Positions 40,861 through 51,119 of a stretch of DNA of 64,000 nt are shown in pieces. The notes under the pieces are model-generated. The model saw only the letters and a program-made list of their open reading frames with translations, was not told where the DNA came from and ran no database searches. The DNA lies in the NCBI GenBank assembly GCA_019187105.1, contig JABAQM010000001.1, positions 2,882,734 through 2,946,733 on the forward strand. Reading direction: 5' to 3'. The position numbers and the translations under genes are program-made. Every line of letters begins with the position of its first letter. The stretch's first letter is position 1. The DNA is from Fimbriimonadaceae bacterium. Its GTDB lineage: Bacteria > Armatimonadota > Fimbriimonadia > Fimbriimonadales > Fimbriimonadaceae.

Positions 40861-41003
40861 GCCCGGAACCGCGACGGTCAGGAAGCGGCCTCTAGAGTTC
40901 CGGGAAAACAGCCGAGAATAGAAGCATCTGTGATATAGGGCATGATGGGCGGCCTTCGCGAGAGGGTCGCCCTCTCCTTTTTAGGTCTTCGTATCCCAAG
41001 GTC
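40861..41003 (+). repeat. Tandem repeat unit A (contains repeat copy 3)
   Basis: First of two 143-base tandem units. It opens GCCCGGAACCGCGACGGTCA and carries AGAATAGAAGCATCTGTGAT, then ATAGGGCAT and a GGGCGGCC...GGGTCGCCC hairpin with CTCCTTTTT. The 3' part is a diverged version of copies 1 and 2. Confidence 0.7.
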
Positions 41004-41125
41004 GCCCGGAATCGCGATGGTCAGGGAGCGGCCTCCAGAGTTCCGGGAAAACAGCCGAGAATACAAGCATCAGTGATATAGGGCATAACGGGCGGCTCTC
41101 GCGAGAGGGTCGCCCGCTCCTTTTT
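41004..41125 (+). repeat. Tandem repeat unit B (contains repeat copy 4)
   Basis: Second tandem unit. It opens GCCCGGAATCGCGATGGTCA and differs from unit A at scattered positions. The hairpin is GGGCGGCTCTCGCGAGAGGG, continuing TCGCCCGCTCCTTTTT. Confidence 0.7.
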
Positions 41126-41149
41126 AGGGCCGACGAAGCCGCCCCGACG

Positions 41150-43282
41150 TCAACGTGCCGCTGCGATGGGAAGCGGGCTTCGCACGGTGAGCACGGCGAT
41201 GCCGCGGCTCTTGCAGGACATCCACAGCTCATAGCCGCCGGGGATCGATTTGACTTCCATATCCGCCACCTGGGTGTGGGGTAGGCCGCCCCATTGCGGC
41301 ACGCCGTCGATCGGGCCAGGGAAGACGCCGACATTGACGCCATCGAACCAGCACAGCCCGCCATCGAAGTACTGCCAGGTGTCGGTGTAGACCATCCACA
41401 CCTTGCCATCCGGCGAATAGCCGAGCGGGAAGACGTACTTTCCGGGAATTGGCCAGCCGGCCTCGTGCCGGTACATGGTGTAGGTCCCCGTGTTGGCATC
41501 CATGCGGATCAGGCCGCCGCCGGAACCGCCTGCACCGAGCATCACCGTGCAGCCCGCCCAGGCGATGCCGTTCCGCCCAACCGCGAGTCCGGTGAAGACG
41601 TCGCTCTGTGAAGTGAGCTCGTGGAAGTCGTCGATCGTGCGTGAGAACCGGTAAGCGCCGTCGGTGCGGACGACTTCGTGCAGCGTCTGCGCCCAAATGG
41701 TCCCGGGTCGGTCAGGGTCCAGGCTCGCTTTGGTTCCCCAGGAGACGATCGGCACCTCGTTCCAGGTCGTGCCGGTTCGCACCGCGAGGTAGTAATACTC
41801 GCCCAGCGCCCAGAGCCGGCCCTGCGAGTCCTCGAGCGTGCTGACGATCGAGCTGCGGGGGACGTTGAGGTTGGTCCAGGTCGTGCCGTTGAACTCGTGG
41901 AGGCCGTTGAACATGGGGTTCACCACCAGGTTGCCGTTCGCTCGTACTCCGACGGAGGCGCTGTTGTCGGTGGGAAACGGCCAGTCTTGGCCAAGGCCGT
42001 AGTGGTAGTCGTTGAACCCGATCCATCGCTTGCCGTCGAACTGCACCATCCCGCCGTATCCCGAGCCGGCATTGGCGGTTGCGATGATGCCGCCGAGCGG
42101 ATTCAGGGCGAGATCGTTGGTGAAGCTGTCGAATTGGCTGGTATTCGTAATGCGGTAACGCTGCCACAGGCCGGTCTGAACGTCACGCTTGGCCGCGCCG
42201 CCGATGCCGCAGACCCACACGTTGCCGTTGTCGTCGACGTCGACGTCCATGGTATTGGCGCCCGGACGCCACTGGCCGAGGCTCGACCAGGTTGTGCCGT
42301 TGAACTTCCAAACACCGCCGGCCTGATCGGCACAGAGCGCCTGGAGCGGCCCAAGTGCCCGGAAGGCGCTGATTTCACCGACCGGAGGCGCAGCGACGCC
42401 AACCCAGGATCCATCCGGGCGCCGGCAGTCCAAGCGCACGTCGAAGCCATTGGCGAGGACGCGAAACACCCAGAAGTTCCCCGCAGAGTCGACGCAGTGG
42501 CTGCCGGGCAGGTTGCGCGGATTCCCATTCGTGGACTGGAAGGTCGTCCACGTTTTCGTGACACTGTCGTAGCGCGACGTCAGGCTAATGTTGCCCTGGC
42601 CCGACCCCGCCCATAGGTAATAGGCGCCGCCCGGCCGGGGCTGCACGGCGAGCATCTCGCCCCAGCTTGAACCCAAAAAGGTCCATTGATCGGTTGCGGG
42701 ATCGTACCGGCTCAGGCCGCCACCGCCCCATACGGTGGAGTAGCCGCTTGCCCAGATGTAACCATCGGGCGACATCTCGATGTTCGTCATCCACCCGCCG
42801 GGGAGATTCGAGTTGGCGCCGTCATAACGCTTGAGCGATTGCACTCCCACCGCTGGGTTGAACCTGAGGACACCGGTCCCGGTCCCCATCCACAGACGGC
42901 CCGAGGCGTCTTGTTCGATATCGCGGACTCGGGTGCAGCCCGTATCGTTGGGGTGCCCAATCTCGCGGTAGTCCACGTTGGACACATTCACCCATCGATT
43001 TTCAGCCTGAACAAACTTGGCCAAGCCTCCTTCCTCGAACGAGGGATCGTAGCCGCCAATCCACGGGTCGCCGTTCGGTGCGATCCAGAGGCCGTCGCAG
43101 AAATCGCCCTGGATGCCGGTGTTGCCGGGCCTGTAGTAGCGCCAGGTGGCCTTGATGGGACGGCTCGACCTGCCGGTGTGGATACCGAAGTCCACCAGAT
43201 CGGTAAGATGGGACGCCGATACTGGCGCCAAGCTTGCTAGCAGAAATCCGCCCATCATTCCGATGGACATCGACGGTTTCAT
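41150..43282 (-). CDS. Secreted beta-propeller protein (two-component-regulator propeller type)
   Basis: 710 residues with a signal peptide ending P-V-S-A-S. The rest is many repeats of the type G-R-L-W-M-G-T-G-x-G-V-L-R-F, G-Y-I-W-A-S-G and G-N-V-W-V-C-G-I-G-G-A-A-K. These match the Reg_prop periplasmic sensor propeller, but here without any histidine kinase or HTH domain. It is thus a free secreted propeller. TGGAGGTCTTAA precedes the ATG. The 3' side abuts the tandem repeats. Confidence 0.86.
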   Translation of the reverse strand: MKPSMSIGMMGGFLLASLAPVSASHLTDLVDFGIHTGRSSRPIKATWRYYRPGNTGIQGDFCDGLWIAPNGDPWIGGYDPSFEEGGLAKFVQAENRWVNVSNVDYREIGHPNDTGCTRVRDIEQDASGRLWMGTGTGVLRFNPAVGVQSLKRYDGANSNLPGGWMTNIEMSPDGYIWASGYSTVWGGGGLSRYDPATDQWTFLGSSWGEMLAVQPRPGGAYYLWAGSGQGNISLTSRYDSVTKTWTTFQSTNGNPRNLPGSHCVDSAGNFWVFRVLANGFDVRLDCRRPDGSWVGVAAPPVGEISAFRALGPLQALCADQAGGVWKFNGTTWSSLGQWRPGANTMDVDVDDNGNVWVCGIGGAAKRDVQTGLWQRYRITNTSQFDSFTNDLALNPLGGIIATANAGSGYGGMVQFDGKRWIGFNDYHYGLGQDWPFPTDNSASVGVRANGNLVVNPMFNGLHEFNGTTWTNLNVPRSSIVSTLEDSQGRLWALGEYYYLAVRTGTTWNEVPIVSWGTKASLDPDRPGTIWAQTLHEVVRTDGAYRFSRTIDDFHELTSQSDVFTGLAVGRNGIAWAGCTVMLGAGGSGGGLIRMDANTGTYTMYRHEAGWPIPGKYVFPLGYSPDGKVWMVYTDTWQYFDGGLCWFDGVNVGVFPGPIDGVPQWGGLPHTQVADMEVKSIPGGYELWMSCKSRGIAVLTVRSPLPIAAAR

Positions 43283-43477
43283 TTAAGACCTCCAACTAAT
43301 GGAGCGACCGCGAGGGAACCTGATACGCCCCCTTCATTCTACGGCCCGAGCCTAGGGTCGAACGTTATTGCAACCGTCCCGATTTATGGGGACAAGGATC
43401 GTCGGATCGGTCTGGATGGGAATCGGGTGAGGAGGGATATTAGCGGAACCGACAATTCGAACAGGTTCAAACCCTCC

Positions 43478-45094
43478 ATGATGGATTCGCCATTTGCCCG
43501 CGTGGCGCTGTGGACGGCGCCGGACGATCCTTGGGCCCGCTTCGAGCGTGATGCGATCCATCACGCCGGACTCTTGGTCGAGGAACTGGCTCCAGTGGGA
43601 TGGCACGAGCTTGAGGGCTTCGACGCCTTGATCCTGGCGGGAAAGGGTGTTCTGAACGCTGAGCAAGCTGCGGCGGCGATGCAATTTGCGCAACGTGGCC
43701 CGATCATCGCGAGCGGCTGCCATTGGGGCATCGGTTCGACGCTGGGAATTCGCCCTGATCCGAATCTGACACTGGCGCGGTCCGAGCTCGAGCTGGACGG
43801 CCGCCGCATTCGGTTCTTTGGCGGCTCTGCATGCTGGTCGGCGGGCGCCGAAGTCCTCAGCCTCACGGGAACCGGACACGTGGCGAGGGCTCGGCATGGC
43901 AGGGCAACGTTCTTTGCCCCTCGGGTTGGCGAGACGATAGGCCGCATGCTGCTGGGTCGAAGCGTGGAAGCGACCGCCATCTGCCCCAACGATCGCAGCG
44001 CAGAATTCTTTCGCAGCACCCTGCATGCCGAAGACGGCGCGCTTTTGGATTTCGAGACCGATCGACACAACGGCCATTTCGGCATCGCCCACGGGGATTC
44101 AATCCGGACCGCGTGGATCACGACGATTCTGGAAGCTTTGAAGGAAACCGGGAAGTCGCCGGTGTTGGCCTGGCACTGGCCGGACAATGCCGAAGCAGTC
44201 GCGTCGGTCGCTATCCAGTGCCGGGAATGCAGCGCCATCAACGTCGAGAAAGCTCAGCGTCTGCTGGCCATGCTCGGCAGTCAGGCGACGTTCCTGGTCG
44301 CACCGCCTGGCTATCCGCTCGACATTTATCGCCAGTTGAAACGGTCCGGGCACGAGGTCGGACTGTTGTTTTTGGCCGATGACGGATCGACCTGGACAGA
44401 GGAACGCTTCAAAGTACAGCACTTGGCGATCAGCCGCACCGCCTCGATCCCGCACTTGGTGTCCGCTCGCCCCGCCGACTCGCGCTGGTGGAGGCTAGAC
44501 CGCTTCTATCGCATGGTCGAGGTCGCGGGAACACGCCTATCGCTGGGCAAGGGCGGCATCCAATCCGGCACCTCCGGATTCCTCTTCGGCACCTGTCACC
44601 CTACCACCGCCTATGGACCGGTCGTGGAGCTGCCGCAGATCGTCTTCAGGCCGGGAGCGGCCACATCGGACTTCGCGCTGGAACCGCTGCTTGACGAAGT
44701 CGTGCGGCAGTACGGCTGCTACTCGATGGTTTTTGAGACCACCGACATGCAGGTGCCGGTCGTCTCGGACAGCATCCGCCACGCCATGACCATCGCCCAT
44801 CAGCGTCGCCTGCCGATGCTCGCTCCGGACACGATCTACCGATTTGAGAAGGCGCGGCGCAGCTTGGAGTGGTCGCGCGAAGGTGGCCGCCTGATCGTCG
44901 GTTCGGCGAGCGACCTCGAAGGCTTGACGCTGCTTTTTGCCGAAGGCATCGATCTGACCCTGGACCATCGGGAGGCAAACACAAAGGGTGTCAAGCGCTA
45001 CGGACAGAGCTTCCAGGCACTAACGCTGAACTTCGCCGCAAAGGCCACCCATGAGATTGGTTTGACGCCGGTCGGCGGTAAGAAAGCGGCTTAA
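43478..45094 (+). CDS. Degenerate polysaccharide-deacetylase-like protein
   Basis: 538 residues. The first ~220 residues resemble a glutamine-amidotransferase-like fold (F-D-A-L-I-L-A-G-K-G-V-L; G-P-I-I-A-S-G-C-H-W-G-I-G-S). After about residue 230 a NodB-like pattern appears (L-L-A-M-L-G-S-Q-A-T-F-L-V ... L-K-R-S-G-H-E-V-G-L-L-F). The usual metal-binding DD and the His after GHEVG are missing, so it is probably not an active deacetylase. Two adjacent ATGs (43478, 43481) are possible. Related two-domain proteins act around glycan or peptidoglycan metabolism; the role here is unknown. Confidence 0.72.
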   Translation: MMDSPFARVALWTAPDDPWARFERDAIHHAGLLVEELAPVGWHELEGFDALILAGKGVLNAEQAAAAMQFAQRGPIIASGCHWGIGSTLGIRPDPNLTLARSELELDGRRIRFFGGSACWSAGAEVLSLTGTGHVARARHGRATFFAPRVGETIGRMLLGRSVEATAICPNDRSAEFFRSTLHAEDGALLDFETDRHNGHFGIAHGDSIRTAWITTILEALKETGKSPVLAWHWPDNAEAVASVAIQCRECSAINVEKAQRLLAMLGSQATFLVAPPGYPLDIYRQLKRSGHEVGLLFLADDGSTWTEERFKVQHLAISRTASIPHLVSARPADSRWWRLDRFYRMVEVAGTRLSLGKGGIQSGTSGFLFGTCHPTTAYGPVVELPQIVFRPGAATSDFALEPLLDEVVRQYGCYSMVFETTDMQVPVVSDSIRHAMTIAHQRRLPMLAPDTIYRFEKARRSLEWSREGGRLIVGSASDLEGLTLLFAEGIDLTLDHREANTKGVKRYGQSFQALTLNFAAKATHEIGLTPVGGKKAA

Positions 45095-45112
45095 GGCTAA
45101 GCCTGCCTGTCG

Positions 45113-45118
45113 TAAACT
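45113..45118 (+). promoter_or_regulatory. Putative -10 element, leaderless start
   Basis: TAAACT ends 6 bases before the ATG at 45125. Confidence 0.35.
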
Positions 45119-45124
45119 GGATTG

Positions 45125-46819
45125 ATGCGCTTGGCGATGCTTTGCCTGGTTGGTTTGTCGGCGGTTCCGGCTCGTGCGCAGTCCATCTCCCTGCCGGGCT
45201 ATTTCGTGGAGGAGTATGCGCCGGGCTCGAGCGCTCCGAATGCGTTCGAGTTCATCAGTCCCACCGAGTTCTATATCCTTGAGAAGAACAGCGGCCACGT
45301 GAATTATTTCCGCAACCGGACGTTCAACAAGGTTGCCCTTAATTTGGCGGTGGCCAATCAAACGGAACGCGGTCTGTTGGGCATTGCAAAAGACCCGAAC
45401 TTCGCCACCAACAGCTTCATTTACCTCTTCTATTCGGCGGCGACAACCGATGGGGGCGCATGGATCGAGAACCGGGTGCAGCGCTGCACGATGATGGCGA
45501 ACAAGGACCTCGTCCTGGGGCCGATCCTGTTTACGATCCCGAACGACCCTCTCCAGAATAACGGCCCGAATCACGACGGCGGGTACATCCGGATCGGTCC
45601 TGACGGAAAGCTGTATATCCAAACGGGCGATCTGAACCGGGGTCAGTTTGCCAACCCGCGGATCGAGATGAATACCAGCACGTCGGCCGTCGCGGGATGC
45701 GGCGGGCTCTATCGGATAAACCTCGACGGCTCCATCCCGGCCGACAACCCGTTCATTTCGCACAGCGATCCGAAGATCCAGGCGCTATGGGCTTATGGAA
45801 TACGCAACGCCTATGGCATGGACTGGGATCCGTTAACTGGAAAACTCTGGTTTAGCGAGAATGGTCCGAACGGCTATGACGAGTTGAACATCGCCGAACG
45901 CGGGATGAACAGCGGGTGGGTGAAGATTATGGGGCCGGACAGCCGGAGTTTCAAATATGGCGAGAACGGAAACACCGATTGGAATGCCGGTCAGCTCACC
46001 ATCCTCCCTGGATCGCAGTATCGCGACCCGGAATTCAGCTGGCTAAGCGTAATCGCGCCGACCGGCGTGGTTTTCCCTTACACCCTGAAGGTCTACCCGG
46101 CTGAGCGCCAGACCCTTTGGGTGGGCGACTTTATCAACGGTGCGGTTTACCGCTTTCCCCTTACAGCATTTCGCGACGGCATCGCCTATATGCCGGGAAC
46201 CGAGGATCGGGTCGCCGATAACTTGACCGAGAGGAACCAGTATCGCATCGCGACGGGCTTTGCGGAAACGATCGACATGCGGATCGGGCCAGAAGGCTAC
46301 ATCTACATTTCAAGCGAGTTCCTAAGTCGCGTGTTTCGCATTCGCCCCTTGGACGAAGAGTGCGGCCCATCGGCCATGACGGTCTCCCGAGGTCGTCAAC
46401 TCGGAGGTTCGCTGGGTTCGCTCAGTTTTTCCGACGAGAGCAAACTCCTGGTGGGTCAAGGGGTCTCGATCGTGCCTCCAGGAACGGATCCGACCACCGA
46501 AGTTGAGTTCATCACGACTTCACCAGACACCACGCCGACCGGGCTTCGAGTTTTTCTTGAGACTTCGGTAGCCCGAGCCAATGCGGAGCAATCGTTGGCC
46601 TTGTACGACTTCGTTGGCAACGACTGGGAGACGATTGACACGCGGACGATCGGAAGCAGCGACACCTTTCTCGAGGCTTCCGCCCCTGGAGATGTGACGC
46701 GGTTTGTTCGGGCAGTGGACGCGGCGATCAAGTGGCGTCTTCGTTACCGCACCGTGGGCGGCCAGAATGGTCGGTACCAAGTATCGCTGGACCAATCCAC
46801 GGTCAGCGTCAAGCTCTAG
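45125..46819 (+). CDS. Secreted PQQ-type sugar dehydrogenase (glucose/sorbosone dehydrogenase family)
   Basis: 564 residues with a signal peptide ending A-R-A-Q. The YliI/GSDH six-bladed propeller covers about residues 25-405. Conserved pieces are [34 protein letters not shown] and [13 protein letters not shown]. The family oxidises sugars with PQQ outside the cytoplasm. Residues ~412-564 form the same C-terminal module as in the FG-GAP protein ([22 protein letters not shown]). The start at 45125 is supported by the signal peptide and the -10 spacing. It overlaps the next convergent gene by 4 bases. Confidence 0.9.
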   Translation: MRLAMLCLVGLSAVPARAQSISLPGYFVEEYAPGSSAPNAFEFISPTEFYILEKNSGHVNYFRNRTFNKVALNLAVANQTERGLLGIAKDPNFATNSFIYLFYSAATTDGGAWIENRVQRCTMMANKDLVLGPILFTIPNDPLQNNGPNHDGGYIRIGPDGKLYIQTGDLNRGQFANPRIEMNTSTSAVAGCGGLYRINLDGSIPADNPFISHSDPKIQALWAYGIRNAYGMDWDPLTGKLWFSENGPNGYDELNIAERGMNSGWVKIMGPDSRSFKYGENGNTDWNAGQLTILPGSQYRDPEFSWLSVIAPTGVVFPYTLKVYPAERQTLWVGDFINGAVYRFPLTAFRDGIAYMPGTEDRVADNLTERNQYRIATGFAETIDMRIGPEGYIYISSEFLSRVFRIRPLDEECGPSAMTVSRGRQLGGSLGSLSFSDESKLLVGQGVSIVPPGTDPTTEVEFITTSPDTTPTGLRVFLETSVARANAEQSLALYDFVGNDWETIDTRTIGSSDTFLEASAPGDVTRFVRAVDAAIKWRLRYRTVGGQNGRYQVSLDQSTVSVKL

Positions 46820-49320
46820 ACTTGGGCTGTCTGGAGCTCTGCGATGCGATGGGCATAGTCGCTCACCAACCGGCGGCTGTCGGTCTCGGAATCGGATTCG
46901 GCGTATACATGGAAAACCGGTTCAAGCGCATCGGGCAACACCAATACCCATGAGCCGTTCTCGAAAATCTTGATGCCGTCCAGCAACTCCACACGGTCGC
47001 CGTTCCGCTGCTCCTCGGAGAGAATGCGCATGACCGTTCCTTTCGCCTCCCACGGACATCGAACCTGTTCGTAGGCAACGGGGAAGTCGGGGATCTCGCC
47101 TGCTACCTCGCTGAGGAGCAGGCCGGTCTGCTGCAGCATCGTTATCAACCTGGCCAGTGAAAACATGGCATCGAAACCTGGATGCATGTCGGGGAAGATG
47201 AAGGCGCCGTGCTCATCGCCGGCGAACTTAACCCGCTCGCTCGACGCGAAGTTCATCAGAGATCTGACGCCGCTCCGCGTCCGCATCACCGAGGCTCCGC
47301 TCTTGAGCAGCAAGTCCTCCAGCCGCTGCGGTGCGGTAACGCCGATTGCAATGGTCGGGTTCTCTTCAGTCTTCGCAATCAGCAGGCCCATCATGGCCAG
47401 CAGCGAGTTACCATCGACCACGTGCCCCTTGTTGTCGATGATCGTGAGCCGCTCGCCTTCCTCTGTAAACAGCACACCCATGTCGTGGCCGAGACTGCCG
47501 ACGATTTGCTGGAGGTTATCGACATGCTTTCCAACCTCCTCCTCGCTTCTGGGAGCCAGGCGGGCGTCATTGTAGGCGTTGATGCCGATCGTATCGACGC
47601 CGAGCTGGGCGAGCATGGCCGGCAGGATTGCGCTGATGCCGCTGTATCCGTAGTCGCACACGATCCGAAGCCGCTTGCCTGATGCCTGACTGGGCAGGTG
47701 GTGGAAGAAGTCTGCTTGGTAACCCTCGACGGCTCGCGACCCATATTCGAGCACGCCAAGCTCATCGGAATCGGCCCGAACAAAGTCCTCGCGGAAAAAG
47801 GCCGATTCAACTTTGCGCTCATGGCCACGGGTTAGATACGCGCCATTGGAATCGAGAAACTCGACCAACGTGACGCGCCGGTTGCCGGGCAGCTTGCGGA
47901 CGTTTATCGCAGCCGCCCCACCACCTGTACGCATGAAGTGGCGAGCGATCGGCAGGGGTGTCGACCGAAGGTCGATCACGTCACAGCCCACTGAAAGCAG
48001 GCTGGCGATAATCGCACGCTTGATCATTCGGCTAGAGCGGGTGCTATCCCGACTCGTCACGACGCGGGCGTGGTTCGGGAGGGTCGAGCCGAACGCCGAA
48101 CCCAGTCTGCAGGCGAAGTCAGGGGTGATCTCTATGTTGCTAAGACCGGCCACACCCAGTTCGCGAAATAGAGAGCCGCGCCACTTGTTGCCCCATACCA
48201 GCGACATCGTCACCGTCGAGCCACGCTCGATGATCTTGTCGGGCCACAGCTTGATGCGTGGGCGGATGGTGCAGCCTACATCGATGAGGCACCGGTCGCC
48301 AATTACCGCGTCTTCGTTGACGACGGTGTCCTTCTTGATGGTGACTTTGCTGCAGACGATAGCGGAATGAATTCCCACGCTGTTACCAATGTAGGTGCCA
48401 TCCCAAATGACGGATCGCTCGACCGTGGCGGCCTCTTCAACGGCAACGTTGTCGCCGAGAACGGTGTAGGGCCCGACCCTGGCGCCGCGCTTGATTCGGC
48501 AATGTCGGCCGATTGCCAAGGGCGGCACGAGATCCACTTCATCATCAATCGTTGTGTCGGGCATGGCCCAGATGCCCGGCCTGATCTGGTCCCCCAGAGC
48601 AGTCAGCGTAGTCTTTCCGGAGAGGATGTGCTCCTGGGCCTCACGATACTGGCTCAAGGTACCGACGTCACACCAGTAGCCGTCCATGACGTAGCCGTAC
48701 AGGGATTTTCCTTCGCGAAGGAGCTGGGGAAAGATGTCCTGGCTCCAGTCGTAGGCCCGCCCCTGTTCCATGAGGTCGAAGATCTCGGGTTCCAGGATGT
48801 AGATCCCGGTATTGACGGTATCGCTAAAGACTTCCGACCAGCTCGGCTTTTCAAGAAAGCGCTCGACCTTGCCGTCTTCAGCCGTGATGACGACGCCAAA
48901 CTCAAGTGGATTGGGCACGCGATAGAGCACCAGGGTGGCGAGACTGCCCTTGTCCTTGTGGTACTGGATTGCGGCGGTGAGATCGCAATCGGTTAGCGCG
49001 TCACCGCTGATGATGAGGAAAGTCCCATCTCGTAAGGCATCCTCGGCCTTCTTTACGCTTCCTGCGGTACCGAGGGGCGTGTCCTCAATGCTGTAAGCCA
49101 TTTGAATGCCGAACTCCTCGCCATCGTCAAAATAACTCTGGATTTCGTCAGCCAGGTAGTGGAGCGTCGAGACGATTTCGGTGATGCCGTGTCGCTTCAG
49201 TAGCTCCACGATGTGTTCCATGATCGGCTTGCCGCAAACAGGAACGAGGGGTTTGGGAACATTCGCGGTAATGGGCCGGAGCCGAGAACCTTCGCCGCCA
49301 GCCATGACCACCGCTTTCAT
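46816..49320 (-). CDS. Nucleotidyltransferase / phosphomannomutase fusion
   Basis: 834 residues in three parts. An N-terminal nucleotidyltransferase ([16 protein letters not shown]) covers ~1-235. A left-handed beta-helix follows to ~370. A phosphohexomutase-like domain covers ~385-820, with phosphoserine-loop sequence [11 protein letters not shown]. The mutase metal loop DGDGDR is replaced by E-E-G-E-R (L-F-T-E-E-G-E-R-L), so mutase activity is doubtful. Such fusions are annotated as mannose-1-phosphate guanylyltransferase and are probably used for cell-surface glycan precursors. Confidence 0.88.
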   Translation of the reverse strand: MKAVVMAGGEGSRLRPITANVPKPLVPVCGKPIMEHIVELLKRHGITEIVSTLHYLADEIQSYFDDGEEFGIQMAYSIEDTPLGTAGSVKKAEDALRDGTFLIISGDALTDCDLTAAIQYHKDKGSLATLVLYRVPNPLEFGVVITAEDGKVERFLEKPSWSEVFSDTVNTGIYILEPEIFDLMEQGRAYDWSQDIFPQLLREGKSLYGYVMDGYWCDVGTLSQYREAQEHILSGKTTLTALGDQIRPGIWAMPDTTIDDEVDLVPPLAIGRHCRIKRGARVGPYTVLGDNVAVEEAATVERSVIWDGTYIGNSVGIHSAIVCSKVTIKKDTVVNEDAVIGDRCLIDVGCTIRPRIKLWPDKIIERGSTVTMSLVWGNKWRGSLFRELGVAGLSNIEITPDFACRLGSAFGSTLPNHARVVTSRDSTRSSRMIKRAIIASLLSVGCDVIDLRSTPLPIARHFMRTGGGAAAINVRKLPGNRRVTLVEFLDSNGAYLTRGHERKVESAFFREDFVRADSDELGVLEYGSRAVEGYQADFFHHLPSQASGKRLRIVCDYGYSGISAILPAMLAQLGVDTIGINAYNDARLAPRSEEEVGKHVDNLQQIVGSLGHDMGVLFTEEGERLTIIDNKGHVVDGNSLLAMMGLLIAKTEENPTIAIGVTAPQRLEDLLLKSGASVMRTRSGVRSLMNFASSERVKFAGDEHGAFIFPDMHPGFDAMFSLARLITMLQQTGLLLSEVAGEIPDFPVAYEQVRCPWEAKGTVMRILSEEQRNGDRVELLDGIKIFENGSWVLVLPDALEPVFHVYAESDSETDSRRLVSDYAHRIAELQTAQV

Positions 49321-49383
49321 GGCAGGAGTCTATCTGAAGCACATCCGGCAAACCTATCGGCGGTGTCAAAACGGCGACGGTCG

Positions 49384-49764
49384 CTATCGATCTTTAGCCT
49401 GGGACGGACTGACGCCAAACACGCGACGATATTCACGCGCAAAGCTGGGTGGGCTCGAAAACCCTAGGTTCTCGCAGACGCGCTTCGGAGATTGGCCAGT
49501 TCGAAGCATCGCATCCGCCTTTTTTAGCCGAAGCTGCTTGTGGTACTTGGCCGGCGATAATCCGTAGGCGGAGGTGAAGATTCGCTGCAGGTGGTAGGGC
49601 GAGACACCGGCGATCGCAGCCAACTCTCTGAGCGTCCAGCGATGATCCGGCTGCGTATCCATCCACGCTCGAAGCCGGTCAGCAATCAAAACTAAGTCGG
49701 CGCGTGTATTCCATCGTGCGGAAGACACGCGCCGCATTCCAAGGGCGTAGGGACAGGGTCCCAT
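49384..49764 (-). CDS. AraC-type HTH transcriptional regulator, short
   Basis: 126 residues, mostly one AraC DNA-binding domain with two HTHs (L-R-E-L-A-A-I-A-G-V-S-P-Y-H-L-Q-R-I-F and V-C-E-N-L-G-F-S-S-P-P-S-F-A-R-E-Y-R-R-V-F-G). No ligand or Ada cysteine domain is present, so it resembles Ada-C/SoxS-like stand-alone forms. It begins 6 bases after the RpoD-like gene stops and is likely co-transcribed. Confidence 0.85.
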   Translation of the reverse strand: MGPCPYALGMRRVSSARWNTRADLVLIADRLRAWMDTQPDHRWTLRELAAIAGVSPYHLQRIFTSAYGLSPAKYHKQLRLKKADAMLRTGQSPKRVCENLGFSSPPSFAREYRRVFGVSPSQAKDR

Positions 49765-49770
49765 CGGGGA

Positions 49771-50805
49771 TTAATTGGGTGAAGGCGTGATGGAGAAGCC
49801 CTGCAGAGTCAGCTCCTGGCCGATATGCCGCAGCTTCTTCATCGCACGAAGCTCGATCTGTCGCACCCGTTCGCGGGTTACGTTCAGAGCCGAGCCAACT
49901 TCTTCCAGCGTCCTTGCACGTCCGTCGTCCAAGCCAAACCGAAGGCGGACAACGTCACGCTCCCGGCTGGTTAAGCGTCCCAAGATGCCATCGATTTCCT
50001 CGCGCCGAATCAGCAGGGAAGTGACATCCCCCGGATTCGGCATATTGTTCGACGGAATAAAGTCGCCGATCGCGCTGTTGTCTTTCTCGCCAACCGGCGT
50101 TTCCAGGGACAGAGGCTCGACAGCCACTCGCATCATCTCTTGGACACGCTCGACCGACATCTCGACCTTCGCGGCAACCTCTTCCGGCGTCGGCTCGCGG
50201 TGCTTTTCCTGCTGGAGCTGGTTCGCCGTCTTCATCACCTTGTTGATCAACTCGGCGACGTAGACCGGAATCCGAATGGTCCGTCCCTGGTTGATGATCG
50301 CGCGAGCGATCGCGCGACGAATCCACCAGGTTGCGTATGTCGAGAACCGGAAACCCTTCCGCCAGTCAAACTTTTCAACCGCTCGGATCAGACCGAGGTT
50401 GCCTTCCTGGATAAGGTCGGCGAGAGGAATGCCGCGAGCATTGTATTTCTTGGCGATGGAGACCACGAGCCGGAGGTTCGACTCGATGAGCTGACGCTTG
50501 GCTTCCATGTCGCCCGCCTGAACACGCTTGGCGAGCTCTTCTTCTTGACCTGGGGTAAGCAGGTGGGCGCGCCGAGTTTGGCGCATCCACATCTCAAGTT
50601 CTTCCGAATTGTCGCTCTGGGGCGTTTCTGTTGATGTTTCCTCCTCTTCTTCGTCGAGAAGTTCGAGAAGGTCTTCATCACCCGGTTCTGCCGACGGGTC
50701 GTCGTGCAGACCTGGAATCGGTTCGAACATGGCTTGCCGTGCAGGGTTCCGCACGGTAATCGCTTTGCCGCGTCGAGGTTGTGTCATTAATCCGTTTTCT
50801 GGCAT
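49771..50805 (-). CDS. rpoD: RpoD-type primary-like sigma factor
   Basis: 344 residues. A short acidic N-terminus ([12 protein letters not shown]) replaces long region 1.1. Region 2 includes [25 protein letters not shown] and [13 protein letters not shown]. Region 3 begins [12 protein letters not shown]. Region 4 has [12 protein letters not shown] and T-R-E-R-V-R-Q-I-E. It is probably a housekeeping or close group 2 sigma; the window cannot tell which. Start 50805 is the longest; ATG at residue 7 is possible. Confidence 0.88.
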   Translation of the reverse strand: MPENGLMTQPRRGKAITVRNPARQAMFEPIPGLHDDPSAEPGDEDLLELLDEEEEETSTETPQSDNSEELEMWMRQTRRAHLLTPGQEEELAKRVQAGDMEAKRQLIESNLRLVVSIAKKYNARGIPLADLIQEGNLGLIRAVEKFDWRKGFRFSTYATWWIRRAIARAIINQGRTIRIPVYVAELINKVMKTANQLQQEKHREPTPEEVAAKVEMSVERVQEMMRVAVEPLSLETPVGEKDNSAIGDFIPSNNMPNPGDVTSLLIRREEIDGILGRLTSRERDVVRLRFGLDDGRARTLEEVGSALNVTRERVRQIELRAMKKLRHIGQELTLQGFSITPSPN

Positions 50806-51007
50806 CCCGTTAATCTAATTCCCTTCAATTCACGTCCGTTTGGTCGACTGATGAATCCCATCGCCGGTGAAGGGTTCCTATTGACCGTCTCTGTTGTTCG
50901 CCCGCTTTTGTATCTATGGCTGCGGGCCGTCCTTGCGTTGCGAATCTTATTCAAAAAGTAACACGACTTCTCAAGATTGTCAAGACAAAATTTCCTAGCC
51001 TTTTCGT
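50806..51007. other. Leader of the sigma gene, no gene seen
   Basis: AT-richer intergenic stretch before the sigma factor. It holds the putative promoter listed next. No small open frame with a ribosome site was found. Confidence 0.5.
50955..50983 (-). promoter_or_regulatory. Putative sigma-70 promoter of the RpoD-like gene
   Basis: On the minus strand, TTGACA (50978-50983), a 17-base spacer and TACTTT (50955-50960). The leader to the ATG at 50805 would be about 145 bases. Confidence 0.4.
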
Positions 51008-51008
51008 G

Positions 51009-51043
51009 CAAAAACACCCGCTGGGACGCGCCCAGCAGGTGTT
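51009..51043 (-). terminator. Terminator of the VanZ operon
   Basis: On the minus strand, stem AACACCTGCTGGG / CCCAGCGGGTGTT with a 5-base loop (one mismatch), followed by TTTGC. It lies after the VanZ gene stop. Confidence 0.75.
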
Positions 51044-51119
51044 GCGTCGAAAAGTATGACGCATTTTTGATCGCGTTTGTTACGATTCGAGCCTGCAATT
51101 TATAGCTTCCCTAATAATT

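Noticed and set aside
40642-41066. Minus-strand open frames in the repeats as small conserved proteins
   Set aside because: The peptides are alike only because the DNA repeat is alike. They run through the terminator hairpins and have no start signals.
38056-41125. The four repeats as a CRISPR array
   Set aside because: Only four copies, with irregular spacing, two different versions, no spacers of equal length and no cas genes in the window.
41678-42616. A 312-codon plus-strand open frame opposite the propeller gene
   Set aside because: Mirror frame in GC-rich repeated DNA, composition rich in R, G, A and V without a domain.
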